Shown here: positions 43,838-54,510 of the stretch, piece by piece | How positions within the stretch are numbered: position 1 is the first letter of the stretch | Layout of the letters: each line of letters starts with the position of its first letter | Assembly (NCBI GenBank): GCA_009911175.1 | Contig: QXWX01000004.1 | Span: 62,001-126,000, forward strand | Source: Lachnospiraceae bacterium | GTDB taxonomy: Bacteria > Bacillota_A > Clostridia > Lachnospirales > Lachnospiraceae | Direction of reading: 5' to 3' | DNA: 64,000 nucleotides | Made by a program: the position numbers and the translations under genes | The notes under the pieces: model-generated | Databases searched by the model: none | Told to the model about the DNA's origin: nothing | The model's input: the letters and a program-made list of their open reading frames with translations, nothing else

Positions 43838-45349
43838 TTAAAATCCGATCAGCACCGCAATCACCATGGCAAGAGACGCTACCGCAAACAAAACACCCTG
43901 CATCTTAATCTGGAACTTCGCCCATTTTCCCCATTCCAACTTCGCAACGCCGAGTGTACCAAGCAGACATCCGGAGGTCGGCACGATCAGATTGGAAAAC
44001 GCGTCTCCCAGCTGGAACGCCAGAACGGACGTCTGCCGGGACACACCCACCAGGTCTGACAGCGGCGCCATGATCGGCATGGTCAGCGCTGCCTGTCCGG
44101 AGCCGGATACTACGAAGAAATTAAATACGGTCTGGAAAACATACATCAGCCATGCGGAGATCACGGCCGGAAAATTCTGCATTCCGCTGCTGATCCCATG
44201 AAGGATCGTATTGAGCACCGTAGGGGAGGACGCATCCGTTCCGCCCAAAATAATGATGATCCCCTGCGCCATGCCGACAACCAGCGCCGCCCCTACCAGG
44301 TCAGCCGCACCGCTCTGGAATGAAGATGCAATATCATTGACACGCATATCATTCAGCCTGAAGATCACGGCAATGATACCAGCTACCAGGCCCATTACAA
44401 AGAACTGCGACGCGATCTCCGGAATATAGAACCCTTTTGCCACAACGCCCCATACCGTCCAGATCATGGTCGCCAGGATCACCAGCAGAATCAGCTTGTG
44501 GCCCAGCCGGAAGTCCGCTTTTTTCTCATCGTTTCCTTCAAACTCCTCCCTGTATCGGGTGTCGCTGTCATAGGCAACCGATATCCTGGGATCCTTTTTG
44601 ATCTTGGCCGCATAGACCATGGTAAATGCCATCCCTATCCCCGTAAACACAAACCAGAGCACGATACGGAAGCCCGCGCCGGAAAGCACCGGAACCTCTG
44701 CGATCCCCTGCGCGATGGCCAGGCTGAACGGATTCATCCAGGAAGCGCCGAATCCGATCTGAGTTGCGCAGTATGTCACGCAGACTCCTACGACAGCATC
44801 ATACCCCATGGCAATGAACATGGGCACCAGGATCATTGCAAAGGGGATTGCCTCCTCGCCCATTCCAAAGACCGCGCCTCCCAGAGAGAACAGGACAAAC
44901 AGTACGGGGATCAGATATTTTTCCGTGCCCTTTGTCTTTTCGATCATGGCCAGGATCCCCTGATCCACGGCTCCTGTTTTCAGCACAATCCCGAAGGCTC
45001 CGCCGATGACCAGGATAAATGCCACAATCCCCACTGCGGAACCCCATTTATCCCCGACAGTCAGCCCCTCAAATACATAGTTCAGGATTCCCTGTCCGCC
45101 GAAATCCTCGGTTCCGAATATGGGGGCTGTGTGGGTCATCTTTTTGCCGTTCTCATCCGTCACATACTGGAAGCTCTCCGGATCCAATACAGTCCTGGTC
45201 TTCTCCTCCCCGTTCTGCATATAAGTGATCTCTTTTGTCTCATACTGCCCCAGCGGGACAAACAGCGTCAAAACCGCCGCAAATAAAATCACAAAGAAAA
45301 TGATCACATAGGTATGCGGCATCTGTATCGTTCCTTTTTTCGTTTCCAT
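43838..45349 (-). CDS. YfcC-family membrane carrier (C4-dicarboxylate/basic amino acid type)
   Basis: This 503-residue carrier has about 12 hydrophobic segments. The first is MPHTYVIIFFVILFAAVLTLFVPLGQY, and the last third has VVSGSGQAALTMPIMAPLSDLVGVSRQT, a repeat motif of the YfcC / ion-transporter superfamily. The substrate is not certain. Its pairing with iadA just upstream suggests uptake of a peptide or amino acid derived from isoaspartyl peptides (inference). Confidence 0.85.
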   Translation of the reverse strand: METKKGTIQMPHTYVIIFFVILFAAVLTLFVPLGQYETKEITYMQNGEEKTRTVLDPESFQYVTDENGKKMTHTAPIFGTEDFGGQGILNYVFEGLTVGDKWGSAVGIVAFILVIGGAFGIVLKTGAVDQGILAMIEKTKGTEKYLIPVLFVLFSLGGAVFGMGEEAIPFAMILVPMFIAMGYDAVVGVCVTYCATQIGFGASWMNPFSLAIAQGIAEVPVLSGAGFRIVLWFVFTGIGMAFTMVYAAKIKKDPRISVAYDSDTRYREEFEGNDEKKADFRLGHKLILLVILATMIWTVWGVVAKGFYIPEIASQFFVMGLVAGIIAVIFRLNDMRVNDIASSFQSGAADLVGAALVVGMAQGIIIILGGTDASSPTVLNTILHGISSGMQNFPAVISAWLMYVFQTVFNFFVVSGSGQAALTMPIMAPLSDLVGVSRQTSVLAFQLGDAFSNLIVPTSGCLLGTLGVAKLEWGKWAKFQIKMQGVLFAVASLAMVIAVLIGF

Positions 45350-45406
45350 CCATTACTCTCCATTCATTTTTAAATTTCTTTCGTACTGTTCCATTGTTCT
45401 TTCAAA

Positions 45407-46618
45407 TCAGTTCTGTCCCTTCACGGATACACCCGCGATTCCGTCTGATTCAAACGTTCCTTTTCGGACAGCCGTCTTTTGGTATACCATGAGCTTTCCC
45501 TTTGCCATCACAGTATGTATGTCCATAGTATCCTCCTCCGCAAGCACCAGGTCGGCATCCTTTCCCACGGCGATACGCCCCTTTTGCGTGAGCTTCAGCA
45601 GATCCGCGGGGTTTGAAGTCACAGTTTTCAGCGCCTGCGTCAGACCCACATGGTTTGTCAGGACCGCGTCCCGGACCTCCCGGTACAGAGAGCTTACTTT
45701 CCCCACCCCAAGCCCGGCAAGTTCCCCGCTTTTGCTGAAAATCGGGATACTGCCCTGTCCATCTGAGGAAAATGTGATCTGATGCTCCGGCACTCCTGCG
45801 TCCAGCATCATTTTCAGGCCGGTACTTGCTTTTACCTCGTCCTCTTCCAGAAAATCCGGATCTGAGCTTGTCGTCAGATCCACAAAGCCTCCCAGAGTTT
45901 TCGCATAATCGATACCGTCATGCAAAAGCCGGGCACTCCGGTTGATATGAGTAGGCAGCATATTGGAGGTTGGGATCTCCGTCTCCTCCGCTACATAGCG
46001 CAGGTACGAGAGCATCCGCTTCCCATCCCCCATGTGGATATTCACCAGTCCGGCCTTCCCGGAAAGAATCCCGCCGACTCTCGTGTCTCCCACGATCTTC
46101 GCGAATTCCTCTTCTGTGGGCTGGGAGGAACGGTGGTCGGAAATGGCGATCTCTCCGCAGCCTATTACTTTGTCGATAAGGATCAGGTCATCCACCAGAT
46201 TCCCAGTCAGCGTACGCACCGGAATCTGGTACGATCCGGAATAAATGTACGCGGTGATTCCCTCCTCCTCCAACCCTCTGGCCTTTGCCAGGAGTGACGC
46301 CATATTCCGCGTCGTACCGTCGGTTCCCAGACAGCCCACAACCGTAGTTACCCCGCCCATAGTGATATCCGTGAGCATGATCTCCGGCGTCCTCGTGTGA
46401 TAGCTCCCCTCTCCGCCGCCTCCCAGGATATGTACATGGCAGTCAATGAATCCCGGGAACAGCAGCATGCCTGTCCCGTCAATCGTACGGACATCGTATT
46501 CCTCGACAGCCGGAATATGGGGCGCGATCTTTAATATCCTGGAGTCGGCTGTCAGAACATCCTGTACTCCCAGTTCTTCCGGCGCAAATACCTTTGCGTT
46601 CCGGATCAGTATCAGCAT
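45407..46618 (-). CDS. iadA: Isoaspartyl (beta-aspartyl) dipeptidase
   Basis: This is an amidohydrolase of 403 residues that cleaves beta-aspartyl dipeptides from damaged proteins. The metal motif GFIDCHVHILGGGGEGSYHTRTP is near residue 56. Others are AISDHRSSQP, LPTHINRSARL and FSSDGQGSIPIF with the catalytic aspartate. The ribosome site is AAAGGAGGAAAAAACC. It is followed at 57 bp by the YfcC-type carrier gene, so uptake and cleavage may be linked. Confidence 0.93.
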   Translation of the reverse strand: MLILIRNAKVFAPEELGVQDVLTADSRILKIAPHIPAVEEYDVRTIDGTGMLLFPGFIDCHVHILGGGGEGSYHTRTPEIMLTDITMGGVTTVVGCLGTDGTTRNMASLLAKARGLEEEGITAYIYSGSYQIPVRTLTGNLVDDLILIDKVIGCGEIAISDHRSSQPTEEEFAKIVGDTRVGGILSGKAGLVNIHMGDGKRMLSYLRYVAEETEIPTSNMLPTHINRSARLLHDGIDYAKTLGGFVDLTTSSDPDFLEEDEVKASTGLKMMLDAGVPEHQITFSSDGQGSIPIFSKSGELAGLGVGKVSSLYREVRDAVLTNHVGLTQALKTVTSNPADLLKLTQKGRIAVGKDADLVLAEEDTMDIHTVMAKGKLMVYQKTAVRKGTFESDGIAGVSVKGQN

Positions 46619-46721
46619 GGTTTTTTCCTCCTTTTCCGAGCTTCCATTCTGCAGAATAATCCGCAGTCATACGTTTAGTTATAGTATACTCGTAAAAATC
46701 CGGAGAAGTTTCCTATTAAGA

Positions 46722-46751
46722 ATAAAAAAGACCTTCCAAACCTGGAAAGTC
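46722..46751 (-). terminator. Terminator after rpmF
   Basis: On the minus strand GACTTTCCA and TGGAAGGTC form a stem followed by a T6 run, 15 bp after the rpmF stop. Confidence 0.85.
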
Positions 46752-46765
46752 TCTCTCCTCCATCA

Positions 46766-46945
46766 TTAATCAACGGAAATGATCTCTTTTTTGTTGTATG
46801 AGCCGCATGCCTTACATACTCTGTGAGGCATCATAAGTTCTCCGCACTTGCTGCACTTTACCAGGTTCGGAGCGCTCATCTTCCAATTAGCTCTTCTCTT
46901 GTCTCTTCTGGCTTTTGAAGATTTATTTTTTGGACAGATCGACAT
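46766..46945 (-). CDS. rpmF: 50S ribosomal protein L32
   Basis: This 59-residue ribosomal protein begins MSICPKNKSSKARRDKRRAN. It has a zinc-ribbon with CSKCGE and CKACGSY (two C-x-x-C pairs), so it is the zinc-containing form. It follows yceD by 3 bp, the conserved order in bacteria, and is ended by a terminator. It is short enough to be missed by length cut-offs. Confidence 0.97.
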   Translation of the reverse strand: MSICPKNKSSKARRDKRRANWKMSAPNLVKCSKCGELMMPHRVCKACGSYNKKEIISVD

Positions 46946-46948
46946 CGG

Positions 46949-47476
46949 TTACACCTCCTTAAAATTCTTAAACAACTCACGGACAACGGACATCCTCGGG
47001 TCCAATCCCGTATCTTCGCAGTCACAGCTCCCTTTATTCAGGTTCTGGCCGCATACATTGCAGATTCCTCTGCAGTCTTCCATGCAGAGCACTTTCTCCG
47101 GCCAGCACATCAAAATCTCCTGAAAGAGCATCTTGTCCACGTCAAGATGATATCCGTTGATAAAGTCAGATTCGTCGAATCCTTCTCTCAGTTCAGCATC
47201 CGAACACCCCAAATCCACATATCTGGTAAAATGAAGCGGAAACTCATACTCCACTTCTTCCAGACAGCGGTCACATGGAATCCGAAGCATAACCTTCCCA
47301 TCCGCCTGAATCTGCAGCTCCCTGTCCTTCCTGTGCATAACAGTCACATGTACCGGATCCCTGCGGATCACTGGATACGCCCCGGACTTTAGCTGAACAG
47401 AATCCAACTCTGGCAAAACCATCTCGTCTATGGGCCTATGCTGTTCTGATAATACGCCTGACAGGTTCATCAACAT
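46949..47476 (-). CDS. YceD/DUF177 family protein
   Basis: This 175-residue protein precedes rpmF. The family is tied to large-subunit rRNA in other bacteria. It contains the conserved IPCDRCLEEVEYEF. Its C-terminal cysteine set (CRGICNVCGQNLNKGSCDC) is typical of the Gram-positive form. The ATG at 47476 has AGGAG upstream. The promoter at 47506 drives both genes. Confidence 0.9.
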   Translation of the reverse strand: MLMNLSGVLSEQHRPIDEMVLPELDSVQLKSGAYPVIRRDPVHVTVMHRKDRELQIQADGKVMLRIPCDRCLEEVEYEFPLHFTRYVDLGCSDAELREGFDESDFINGYHLDVDKMLFQEILMCWPEKVLCMEDCRGICNVCGQNLNKGSCDCEDTGLDPRMSVVRELFKNFKEV

Positions 47477-47505
47477 TGCTGTTTACTCCTATTCATACCT
47501 AAACT

Positions 47506-47533
47506 ATTATATCATGAGAAATCGGTTTGTCAA
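47506..47533 (-). promoter_or_regulatory. Sigma-A promoter of yceD-rpmF
   Basis: The minus strand reads TTGACA, 16 bp, TATAAT, about 30 bp before the yceD ATG. Confidence 0.8.
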
Positions 47534-47606
47534 CCAAAAAATCAGGTTTTCAGAAAAAATCTTAACGATTTGCCGCAGTTCATAGCCTATTATCTAATCG
47601 GCTGCG

Positions 47607-47726
47607 AGCTGTAACGCATCCAGCCCATTGAAAAGTCGCCTGTCGGCGAGAGGCTGGATGCCAAAAACCGCTATTTTGCTGGCCGGATGCCTTGCAGAAA
47701 GGCGCAAGACACCGTGAATAGTAACG
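47607..47726. repeat. Family 1 repeat element, copy c
   Basis: This element is bounded by CTGTAACGC and GAATAGTAACGC. It contains the exact hairpin GCATCCAGCC/GGCTGGATGC and a second GGATGCCTTGC...GGCGCAAGAC block. It aligns with copy b at 15018-15135, and its end CGTGAATAGTAAC repeats the terminus of copy a. It fills the space between ackA and yceD. Confidence 0.75.
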
Positions 47727-47738
47727 CAAATCGTCATA

Positions 47739-48932
<1,194 letters not shown>

Positions 48933-49065
48933 TTCCTTATGTTCCTCCTGATATTATGATATCCTTTTCATACTTTATCGGACGAAATACACCCGCCCTA
49001 CAAGGGCATACACGATAGGATGCCCCTGGATATACTTTTTTCGTTACAATGTACTCCCGGTCATC

Positions 49066-50058
49066 TCAGCCCTGTGCCTGTACTGCTGTGATTGCAACTA
49101 CACCTTCAATATCTTCCGCGCTGCAGCCCCGGGACAGATCGTTGACCGGAGCGGCGATTCCCTGGGTAAGCGGTCCGTAAGCCTCTGCCTTTGCCAGTCT
49201 CTGCGCCAGCTTGTATCCGATATTACCTGCATCCAAATCCGGGAAGATCAGTACATTGGCATGTCCTGCTACCGGGCTGCCCGGAGCCTTGGATTCTCCT
49301 ACGGAAGGAACGATCGCCGCGTCAAGCTGCAGTTCGCCGTCCAGCTTCAATTCCGGCGCCAGTTCCTTTGCGATCCGGGTCGCTTCCACAACCTTGTCCA
49401 CGTCCGCATGCTTTGCGCTTCCCTTTGTAGAGTGGGAAAGCATTGCCACAACCGGCTCCTTGCCAGTCAGGATACGGAAGGACTCTGCGGAAGATACCGC
49501 AATGTTCGCCAGCTTCTCCGGATCCGGATTCTGCTCCAGACCGGAATCTCCGAAGATAAAGGTTCCGTCCGCGCCCATATCGCAATTTGGAACTACGATC
49601 ACGAAAAATGCGGAAACCAGCTTTGTACCCGGTTTTGTCTTTAAGATCTGCAGGCAGGGACGAAGGGTATCCGCCGTAGAATGGCATGCGCCGGATACCA
49701 TACCGTCCGCATCGCCCATCTTTACCATCATGACGCCGTAATACAGATAATTATTCAGCAGAAGTTCCTTTGCCTGCTCCTCGGTCATGCCCTTTTTCTG
49801 GCGTAATTCCACCAGCTTTGCAATGTAGCTCTCTGTCTTTTCGCTGGTCGCGGGATCCACGATGGTTGCCCCGGAAATGTCATATCCTGCTCCCATCTTC
49901 TCAATCTCTTCCTTGCTTCCCACCAGGATCAGCTTCGCTGTCCCTTCCTTCAAAACCGCCTCAGCAGCCTTGTAGGTTCTCTCGTCTTCCGTCTCCGGAA
50001 GCACGATCGTCTTAATGTCTGTCTTTGCTCTTGCTTTGATTTCATCAATAAATCCCAT
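49066..50058 (-). CDS. pta: Phosphate acetyltransferase
   Basis: This 330-residue enzyme exchanges CoA of acetyl-CoA for phosphate, feeding AckA. It begins MGFIDEIKARAKTDIKTIVLPE. Signatures are GACHSTADTLRP, ADGTFIFGDSGLEQNP, LSHSTKGSAKH and ANVLIFPDLDAGNIGYKL. The ATG at 50058 is preferred over a longer frame to 50103. It has AGGTGG upstream and the family N-terminus, and lies behind a clear promoter. Confidence 0.97.
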   Translation of the reverse strand: MGFIDEIKARAKTDIKTIVLPETEDERTYKAAEAVLKEGTAKLILVGSKEEIEKMGAGYDISGATIVDPATSEKTESYIAKLVELRQKKGMTEEQAKELLLNNYLYYGVMMVKMGDADGMVSGACHSTADTLRPCLQILKTKPGTKLVSAFFVIVVPNCDMGADGTFIFGDSGLEQNPDPEKLANIAVSSAESFRILTGKEPVVAMLSHSTKGSAKHADVDKVVEATRIAKELAPELKLDGELQLDAAIVPSVGESKAPGSPVAGHANVLIFPDLDAGNIGYKLAQRLAKAEAYGPLTQGIAAPVNDLSRGCSAEDIEGVVAITAVQAQG

Positions 50059-50091
50059 AATTAAAAGCCACCTTTCCTTTTTCTGCCTATT

Positions 50092-50120
50092 ATTATAACG
50101 CAATCGTTTTTTGTATACAA
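50092..50120 (-). promoter_or_regulatory. Sigma-A promoter of pta-ackA
   Basis: The minus strand reads TTGTAT, 17 bp, TATAAT, 33 bp before the pta start. Confidence 0.75.
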
Positions 50121-50174
50121 GATATTTCCATGTCTATTTTTAAGAACAATCTCCACGTTGGCAATGAGCAGTGC

Positions 50175-50239
50175 GAAAAAGAACAGGAAAGAGGCTGCGT
50201 CGTGCTCGCACGTAAGCAGAATCTTTCCTGTTCTTTTTC
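50175..50239. repeat. Long hairpin between the PIN toxin gene and pta
   Basis: GAAAAAGAACAGGAAAGA (50175-50192) and its exact complement (50222-50239) enclose a GC-rich loop with a smaller GCTGC/GCAG stem. On either strand the distal arm has a run of T, so it can end the antitoxin-toxin message. The flanking 50240-50375 is GC-rich non-coding DNA. Confidence 0.7.
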
Positions 50240-50378
50240 ATAGGGCGCATGCCCGTGAGCGAGATGAAGCGCAGCGTAATCGAGCTGCACTGCGGACGGA
50301 ATCCGTATACATCTACTTCCCGCCTCATAAAACACATCCCCCAAAGCGAGATACACCGATACACCGCACCGTTTATAA

Positions 50379-50780
50379 TTATGGAACATATTTTTCCATA
50401 AAATCTGCCGGAGTCATAATCTCCAGTATTTCAACGCCAATCCCCAGAAAATCTTTATCATCGGTAATGAAAATATCCACATTTTCAATGATTGCCGTAT
50501 AAAGTACAGGGTAGTCATTTACATCCCTGATTTCGAACAGCCCGCCTGGCATGTGACGCGGGGTATAAACCAGTTCATACGCCAAATTTAAAAGATATTC
50601 ATCAATTGCTTTCCTCTTACCTGGGAATTTGCGTTCGACTACTGCAAATAATTCATCGACTACAAACGATGAAAGAACGAGATGATGACTCCGGGTAATA
50701 AAATCCAGCATCTTTTGAAATGCTTTGCCTGGAAACAATATCATGGAGATCAATACATTCGTATCAAGCATTATTCGCAT
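50379..50780 (-). CDS. PIN-domain toxin (putative ribonuclease)
   Basis: This 133-residue protein starts MRIMLDTNVLISMILFPGK, with the first PIN acid in LDTN. It has a conserved E in VVDELFAVVERKF, and D residues in VNDYPVLYTAI and IFITDDKDFLG that complete the metal site. Such proteins cleave RNA and are held by a paired antitoxin. The gene overlaps the AbrB-type gene by 10 nt, so the pair is co-translated. Confidence 0.88.
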   Translation of the reverse strand: MRIMLDTNVLISMILFPGKAFQKMLDFITRSHHLVLSSFVVDELFAVVERKFPGKRKAIDEYLLNLAYELVYTPRHMPGGLFEIRDVNDYPVLYTAIIENVDIFITDDKDFLGIGVEILEIMTPADFMEKYVP

Positions 50781-51040
50781 ATATATACATCACCTCTCTC
50801 CGCACGGACTTCTTTTACCAAATCTATCACATCCTGTTCATTACGAATGCCGCTCTCCTCCGCAACCCCTTCAAAAGCTTTCTGTGCTTTTAACAGTGCG
50901 TTTGTGGAAGCATTCACCATAACGACCTTCTCCCCTTCCTCAACAAACAGAATTTTATCTCCTTCCTGAATGCCAAGCAGTTTACGGATTGCCGCAGGGA
51001 TTGTAACCTGACCCTTTGACGTTACTTTTGCTAATTCCAT
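50771..51040 (-). CDS. AbrB/MazE-type antitoxin
   Basis: This 89-residue protein has an N-terminal SpoVT/AbrB swapped-hairpin DNA-binding domain (ELAKVTSKGQVTIPAAIRKLLG, then GDKILFVEEGEKVVMV) and a C-terminal helical tail that should wrap the PIN toxin. The ATG at 51040 was chosen because AGGAGGT stands 7 nt upstream. The frame to 51058 adds six residues. It probably represses its own promoter. Confidence 0.88.
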   Translation of the reverse strand: MELAKVTSKGQVTIPAAIRKLLGIQEGDKILFVEEGEKVVMVNASTNALLKAQKAFEGVAEESGIRNEQDVIDLVKEVRAERGDVYICE

Positions 51041-51137
51041 ATCCAATACCTCCTGCAAATAAATTTCTTACAAATTTTTTTATAAAACCAACCGACGGCT
51101 ATTCATTCCCTGGGTCAGGTAAAACCATCTCCCCCAT

Positions 51138-52478
51138 TCACCCTCCCAACCGGAAAAACGCCGTTATAATCGTAAAGTACATCAATATCGTACACGTATC
51201 CATAATCGTGGAAATCAGCGGAGCCGCCATGATCGCCGGATCCACCCCGATCTTTTTCGCCAGAAGCGGCAGCGTGCACCCAATACATTTTGCCATGACG
51301 ATCACCGCAATCATGGTCACACCCAGCGCAAAAGCCAGCATGATATCCTGGTTATACATCAGGTAGATCCGAATCCCGTTGACTGCTGCCAGAAGAAGCC
51401 CTACCACAAGCGCCACGCGGATTTCCTTGAAGATCACCCGGAGGAAATCCCGGAACTCGATCTCTCCCACCGCCAGCCCGCGGATCACCATGGTGGAGCT
51501 CTGGGAGCCGCAGTTTCCGCTGGTTCCCATGAGCATGGGAATAAACGTGATCAGCACCGGCATCACCGACATGGCTTCCTCATAGTGGCGCAGGATCTCT
51601 CCTGTCACGGTGGCGGAGAGCATCAGGAGCATGAGCCACAGGGTACGGTTCTTCGCGTGCCGGAATACGGAGGTTCCGAAATAAGAATCCTCATTGGGGC
51701 TGACACCGGCCATGATGCTGATATCTTCCGTTGTCTCGTCCTGCAGGACATACATAGCGTCGTCAACCGTTACGATCCCCACCAGGCAGTTCTCATGGTC
51801 GATGATCGGCATCGCCACCAGGCCATACTTCCGGATGGAAGAAGCCACCTCCTCCTGGTCATCCAGAGTCTTTGCGCAGAGCACATTTTCATCCATGATC
51901 TCCTCAATCAGCCTGGCCTCCCCGGCGGTCAGCAGGTCCTTCACATCCACCACGCCGATGAGCCGCTTCTTTTCCGTCACATAACAAGTATAAATAGTCT
52001 CCTTGTTGATCCCCACCTGACGGATCTTCAGAATGGCCTCCTCCACCGTCATCTCCTTGCGCAGGCTGACGTAGTCTATATTCATGATGCTTCCCGCGCT
52101 GTCCTCAGGGTACTGGAGCAGGGCGTTGATCTTTTTTCTCGTATCCTCGTCCGTCACCATCAGCAGACGGTCCACCACATTGGCCGGCATCTCTTCCAGC
52201 ACGTCTACCGTATCGTCCACGTACATCTCGTCCATGACCTCTTCCAGCTCGGAGTCCGTCAGCGTATTGATCAGGTATTCACGCATATCGCTGTTCATAT
52301 CCGTAAATACATCCGCCGCCTCTTCCTTTGCCAGAAGCCGGAAGATCAGGATCATCTGCTTCTTGCTGATATCTTCAAGCATTTCCGCAATGTCCACTGG
52401 ATGCACGGTTTCCAACAGTTCTTTCAGTTCTTTAAATTTTCTTTCCTCAAGCAATGCGAGTATCTGTTCTTTGATCAT
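51138..52478 (-). CDS. mgtE: Magnesium transporter MgtE
   Basis: This 446-residue Mg2+ channel has an N-terminal MgtE_N helical domain, then two CBS domains (about 140-260). Five membrane helices follow, with the selectivity sequence PMLMGTSGNCGSQSSTMVIRG near 315. The ATG at 52478 (MIKEQILALLEE) with GAGGGTG upstream is preferred over a GTG at 52487. No ykoK-type magnesium leader is evident in the 200-bp divergent gap. Confidence 0.95.
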   Translation of the reverse strand: MIKEQILALLEERKFKELKELLETVHPVDIAEMLEDISKKQMILIFRLLAKEEAADVFTDMNSDMREYLINTLTDSELEEVMDEMYVDDTVDVLEEMPANVVDRLLMVTDEDTRKKINALLQYPEDSAGSIMNIDYVSLRKEMTVEEAILKIRQVGINKETIYTCYVTEKKRLIGVVDVKDLLTAGEARLIEEIMDENVLCAKTLDDQEEVASSIRKYGLVAMPIIDHENCLVGIVTVDDAMYVLQDETTEDISIMAGVSPNEDSYFGTSVFRHAKNRTLWLMLLMLSATVTGEILRHYEEAMSVMPVLITFIPMLMGTSGNCGSQSSTMVIRGLAVGEIEFRDFLRVIFKEIRVALVVGLLLAAVNGIRIYLMYNQDIMLAFALGVTMIAVIVMAKCIGCTLPLLAKKIGVDPAIMAAPLISTIMDTCTILMYFTIITAFFRLGG

Positions 52479-52695
52479 CCCATGCACCCTCTTTCCTGTA
52501 AAATAAATTGCCTCCCTTACAAAAAATCATGAACCAAAGAACCTGATATAGTAAGTAAATTCGAGCAATTTCCGGCTAAAGCAATCTATTTTTTCACAAT
52601 ACAATGTTTTTTTCTACATTTTGTACTTATTGAACTACTAATGTTCAATAAGATATAGTATAATGGTTCTCAAAAGGATATACAAGGAGTTTCTC

Positions 52696-53982
52696 ATGAA
52701 AATTGTCGGTTTGATCACAGAATACAATCCATTTCACAATGGGCACCAATACCATATACAGGCTGCAAAGGAGGTCACCGGGGCAGATATTGCGGTGGTC
52801 CTCATGAGCGGGGACTACGTACAGCGGGGCACCGCCGCCATCATGCCCAAGCGGCTGCGGGCCGAGATGGCGTTGAAATGCGGCGCCGCAGCCGTGTTTG
52901 AGCTGCCCGTCTGCTACGCCACCGGAAGCGCCGAATTATTTGCCTATGGGGCGGTTTCCTTTCTCGACCAGCTTGGGATCGTGGATTCCCTCTGCTTCGG
53001 AAGCGAATGCGGCGACCTGGAAGGAATGGAAGCCGCAGCGGACATCCTTCTGGAAGAACCAGAAGCATACCAGACCCGTTTAAAGGACTGCCTAAAGCAG
53101 GGCATGTCTTTTCCTTCCGCGCGGGAGGAGGCCCTTACCGCCTGCATGGAAACGGAACAATATTCGATTCTGCTCCGCGACCCCAACAACATCCTGGGCG
53201 TTGAATACCTGAAAGCACTGAAAAAGCGCGGCAGCAAAATCCGTCCTTACACCATCCGCCGCAAAGGCTCCCACTACCACGACCAGGATCTCAAATCCCC
53301 TTTCGGCTCCGCTTCCGCCATCCGCTCCCTGCTGGCCTATTCCGGTTGTGCGCTGAGCGGGGTATCCTCCGCGCGCACCTTTGAAAACACGCCCTTCGTA
53401 AATATTCTGGGCGAGCTGGAGGAGCAGGTTCCCCAAAGCTGCCTGGAACTTTTAAAGGATTACCACAGGGTCAAATATCCGATCTATCAGAATGATTTTT
53501 CCCTGATCCTAAAATACAAGCTGCTGAACAAACGGCCCGAGACCCTTCCGCGCTATATGGACGTGTCCAGGGACCTGGCAAACCGAATCTGCGGACAGCT
53601 GAATGATTATTTTAATTATAAGCAGTTCTGTGAACTTGTGAAAACAAGGGACGTGACCCAGACCCGGATCAACCGCGCCCTGCTCCATATCATGCTGGGC
53701 ATCAAGAAAACGGCAGTCAATGAATATCTGGAAAACGGCCCCCACTTTTATGCCCGCCTTCTCGGATTCCGCCGGGACTGCGAAAAGGTCGTCTCGGCCA
53801 TTGCCAAAAAGAGCCCTCTGCCGCTGCTCACCAGGCCCTACGATGACCAGGGAATCGAGCCTGCGGGCAGAAAAATGCTGACCCATGACATCCTTGCCTC
53901 CAACCTTTACACCTCCGTTGTCACAGACAAGTATAAGACGGCATTTGAAAATGAATATAACCAGGGGATTCTAAAAATCTGA
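52696..53982 (+). CDS. tmcAL: tRNA(Met) cytidine acetate ligase TmcAL
   Basis: This 428-residue enzyme makes N4-acetylcytidine at position 34 of elongator tRNA-Met from acetate and ATP. The nucleotidyltransferase start is MKIVGLITEYNPFHNGHQYH, with the HxGH motif, followed by SGDYVQRGTAAIMPKRLRAEM and the substrate motif FGSECGD. The ATG at 52696 is preceded by AAGGAG, while an earlier start at 52663 lacks support. A TATAAT is visible at 52659 without a clear -35. It was formerly called YlbM. Confidence 0.93.
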   Translation: MKIVGLITEYNPFHNGHQYHIQAAKEVTGADIAVVLMSGDYVQRGTAAIMPKRLRAEMALKCGAAAVFELPVCYATGSAELFAYGAVSFLDQLGIVDSLCFGSECGDLEGMEAAADILLEEPEAYQTRLKDCLKQGMSFPSAREEALTACMETEQYSILLRDPNNILGVEYLKALKKRGSKIRPYTIRRKGSHYHDQDLKSPFGSASAIRSLLAYSGCALSGVSSARTFENTPFVNILGELEEQVPQSCLELLKDYHRVKYPIYQNDFSLILKYKLLNKRPETLPRYMDVSRDLANRICGQLNDYFNYKQFCELVKTRDVTQTRINRALLHIMLGIKKTAVNEYLENGPHFYARLLGFRRDCEKVVSAIAKKSPLPLLTRPYDDQGIEPAGRKMLTHDILASNLYTSVVTDKYKTAFENEYNQGILKI

Positions 53983-54202
53983 CGGCATCCAATTTTCTTT
54001 TTATCTCAAAAATATAATATGAGGATACTATTTTGGAATACACATTTGTGCGGTTTGCCAGACCTGCACCTATTATACAACGGGGGTTTTCCTTCTAGTA
54101 CTCCGTTTATCGCCACTTGCGTTTGCTAGTCTCCCCAGCTTTGCTTGGGGATTTATGTCTGTTTCATTAAAAAAGAATAATACGTTTGGCTGTGAAAGGC
54201 AT

Positions 54203-54454
54203 TTATCCCTTTAATCCCCTTGCCTGCCTGTCCATATCCTCCACAACAATATCATAAATTTCCCCGATGGATGCACAATACTCCAATACTTTCCACGGCT
54301 CATTCGTATGGAAATGGATTTTTATTAACTCCTCGTCGCCAACCGCTAACAGACAGTCTCCGTTAAAATGCGCAATAAAGTATTCACTGATTGCATCTTC
54401 ATCCAGATTTTCTCCTTCTATCAGTAGCTGCGTATCATATCGAAATTCCAGCAT
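54203..54454 (-). CDS. Single-domain FakA C-terminal-like protein
   Basis: An 83-residue protein matches only the C-terminal fatty-acid-kinase A domain (DAK-phosphatase-like). The matching segments are FRYDTQLLIEGENLDEDAISEYF, then DCLLAVGDEELIKIHFHTNEPWKVLEY and IYDIVVEDMDRQ. The ATP-binding DAK2 domain is missing. It has a fair ribosome site (GGGGAG), so it may be a free-standing regulator or partner subunit, or a remnant. The upstream 53983-54202 has only short hairpins. Confidence 0.65.
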   Translation of the reverse strand: MLEFRYDTQLLIEGENLDEDAISEYFIAHFNGDCLLAVGDEELIKIHFHTNEPWKVLEYCASIGEIYDIVVEDMDRQARGLKG

Positions 54455-54510
54455 AGTGTCTCACTCCCCTTTCCATAATTCGAATCAAAATAAAGTCCCA
54501 ACGATTCACC

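Noticed and set aside
52488..52695. Magnesium (ykoK) riboswitch before mgtE
   Set aside because: The gap to the divergent tmcAL gene is about 200 bp and AT-rich. I could not find the conserved helices.
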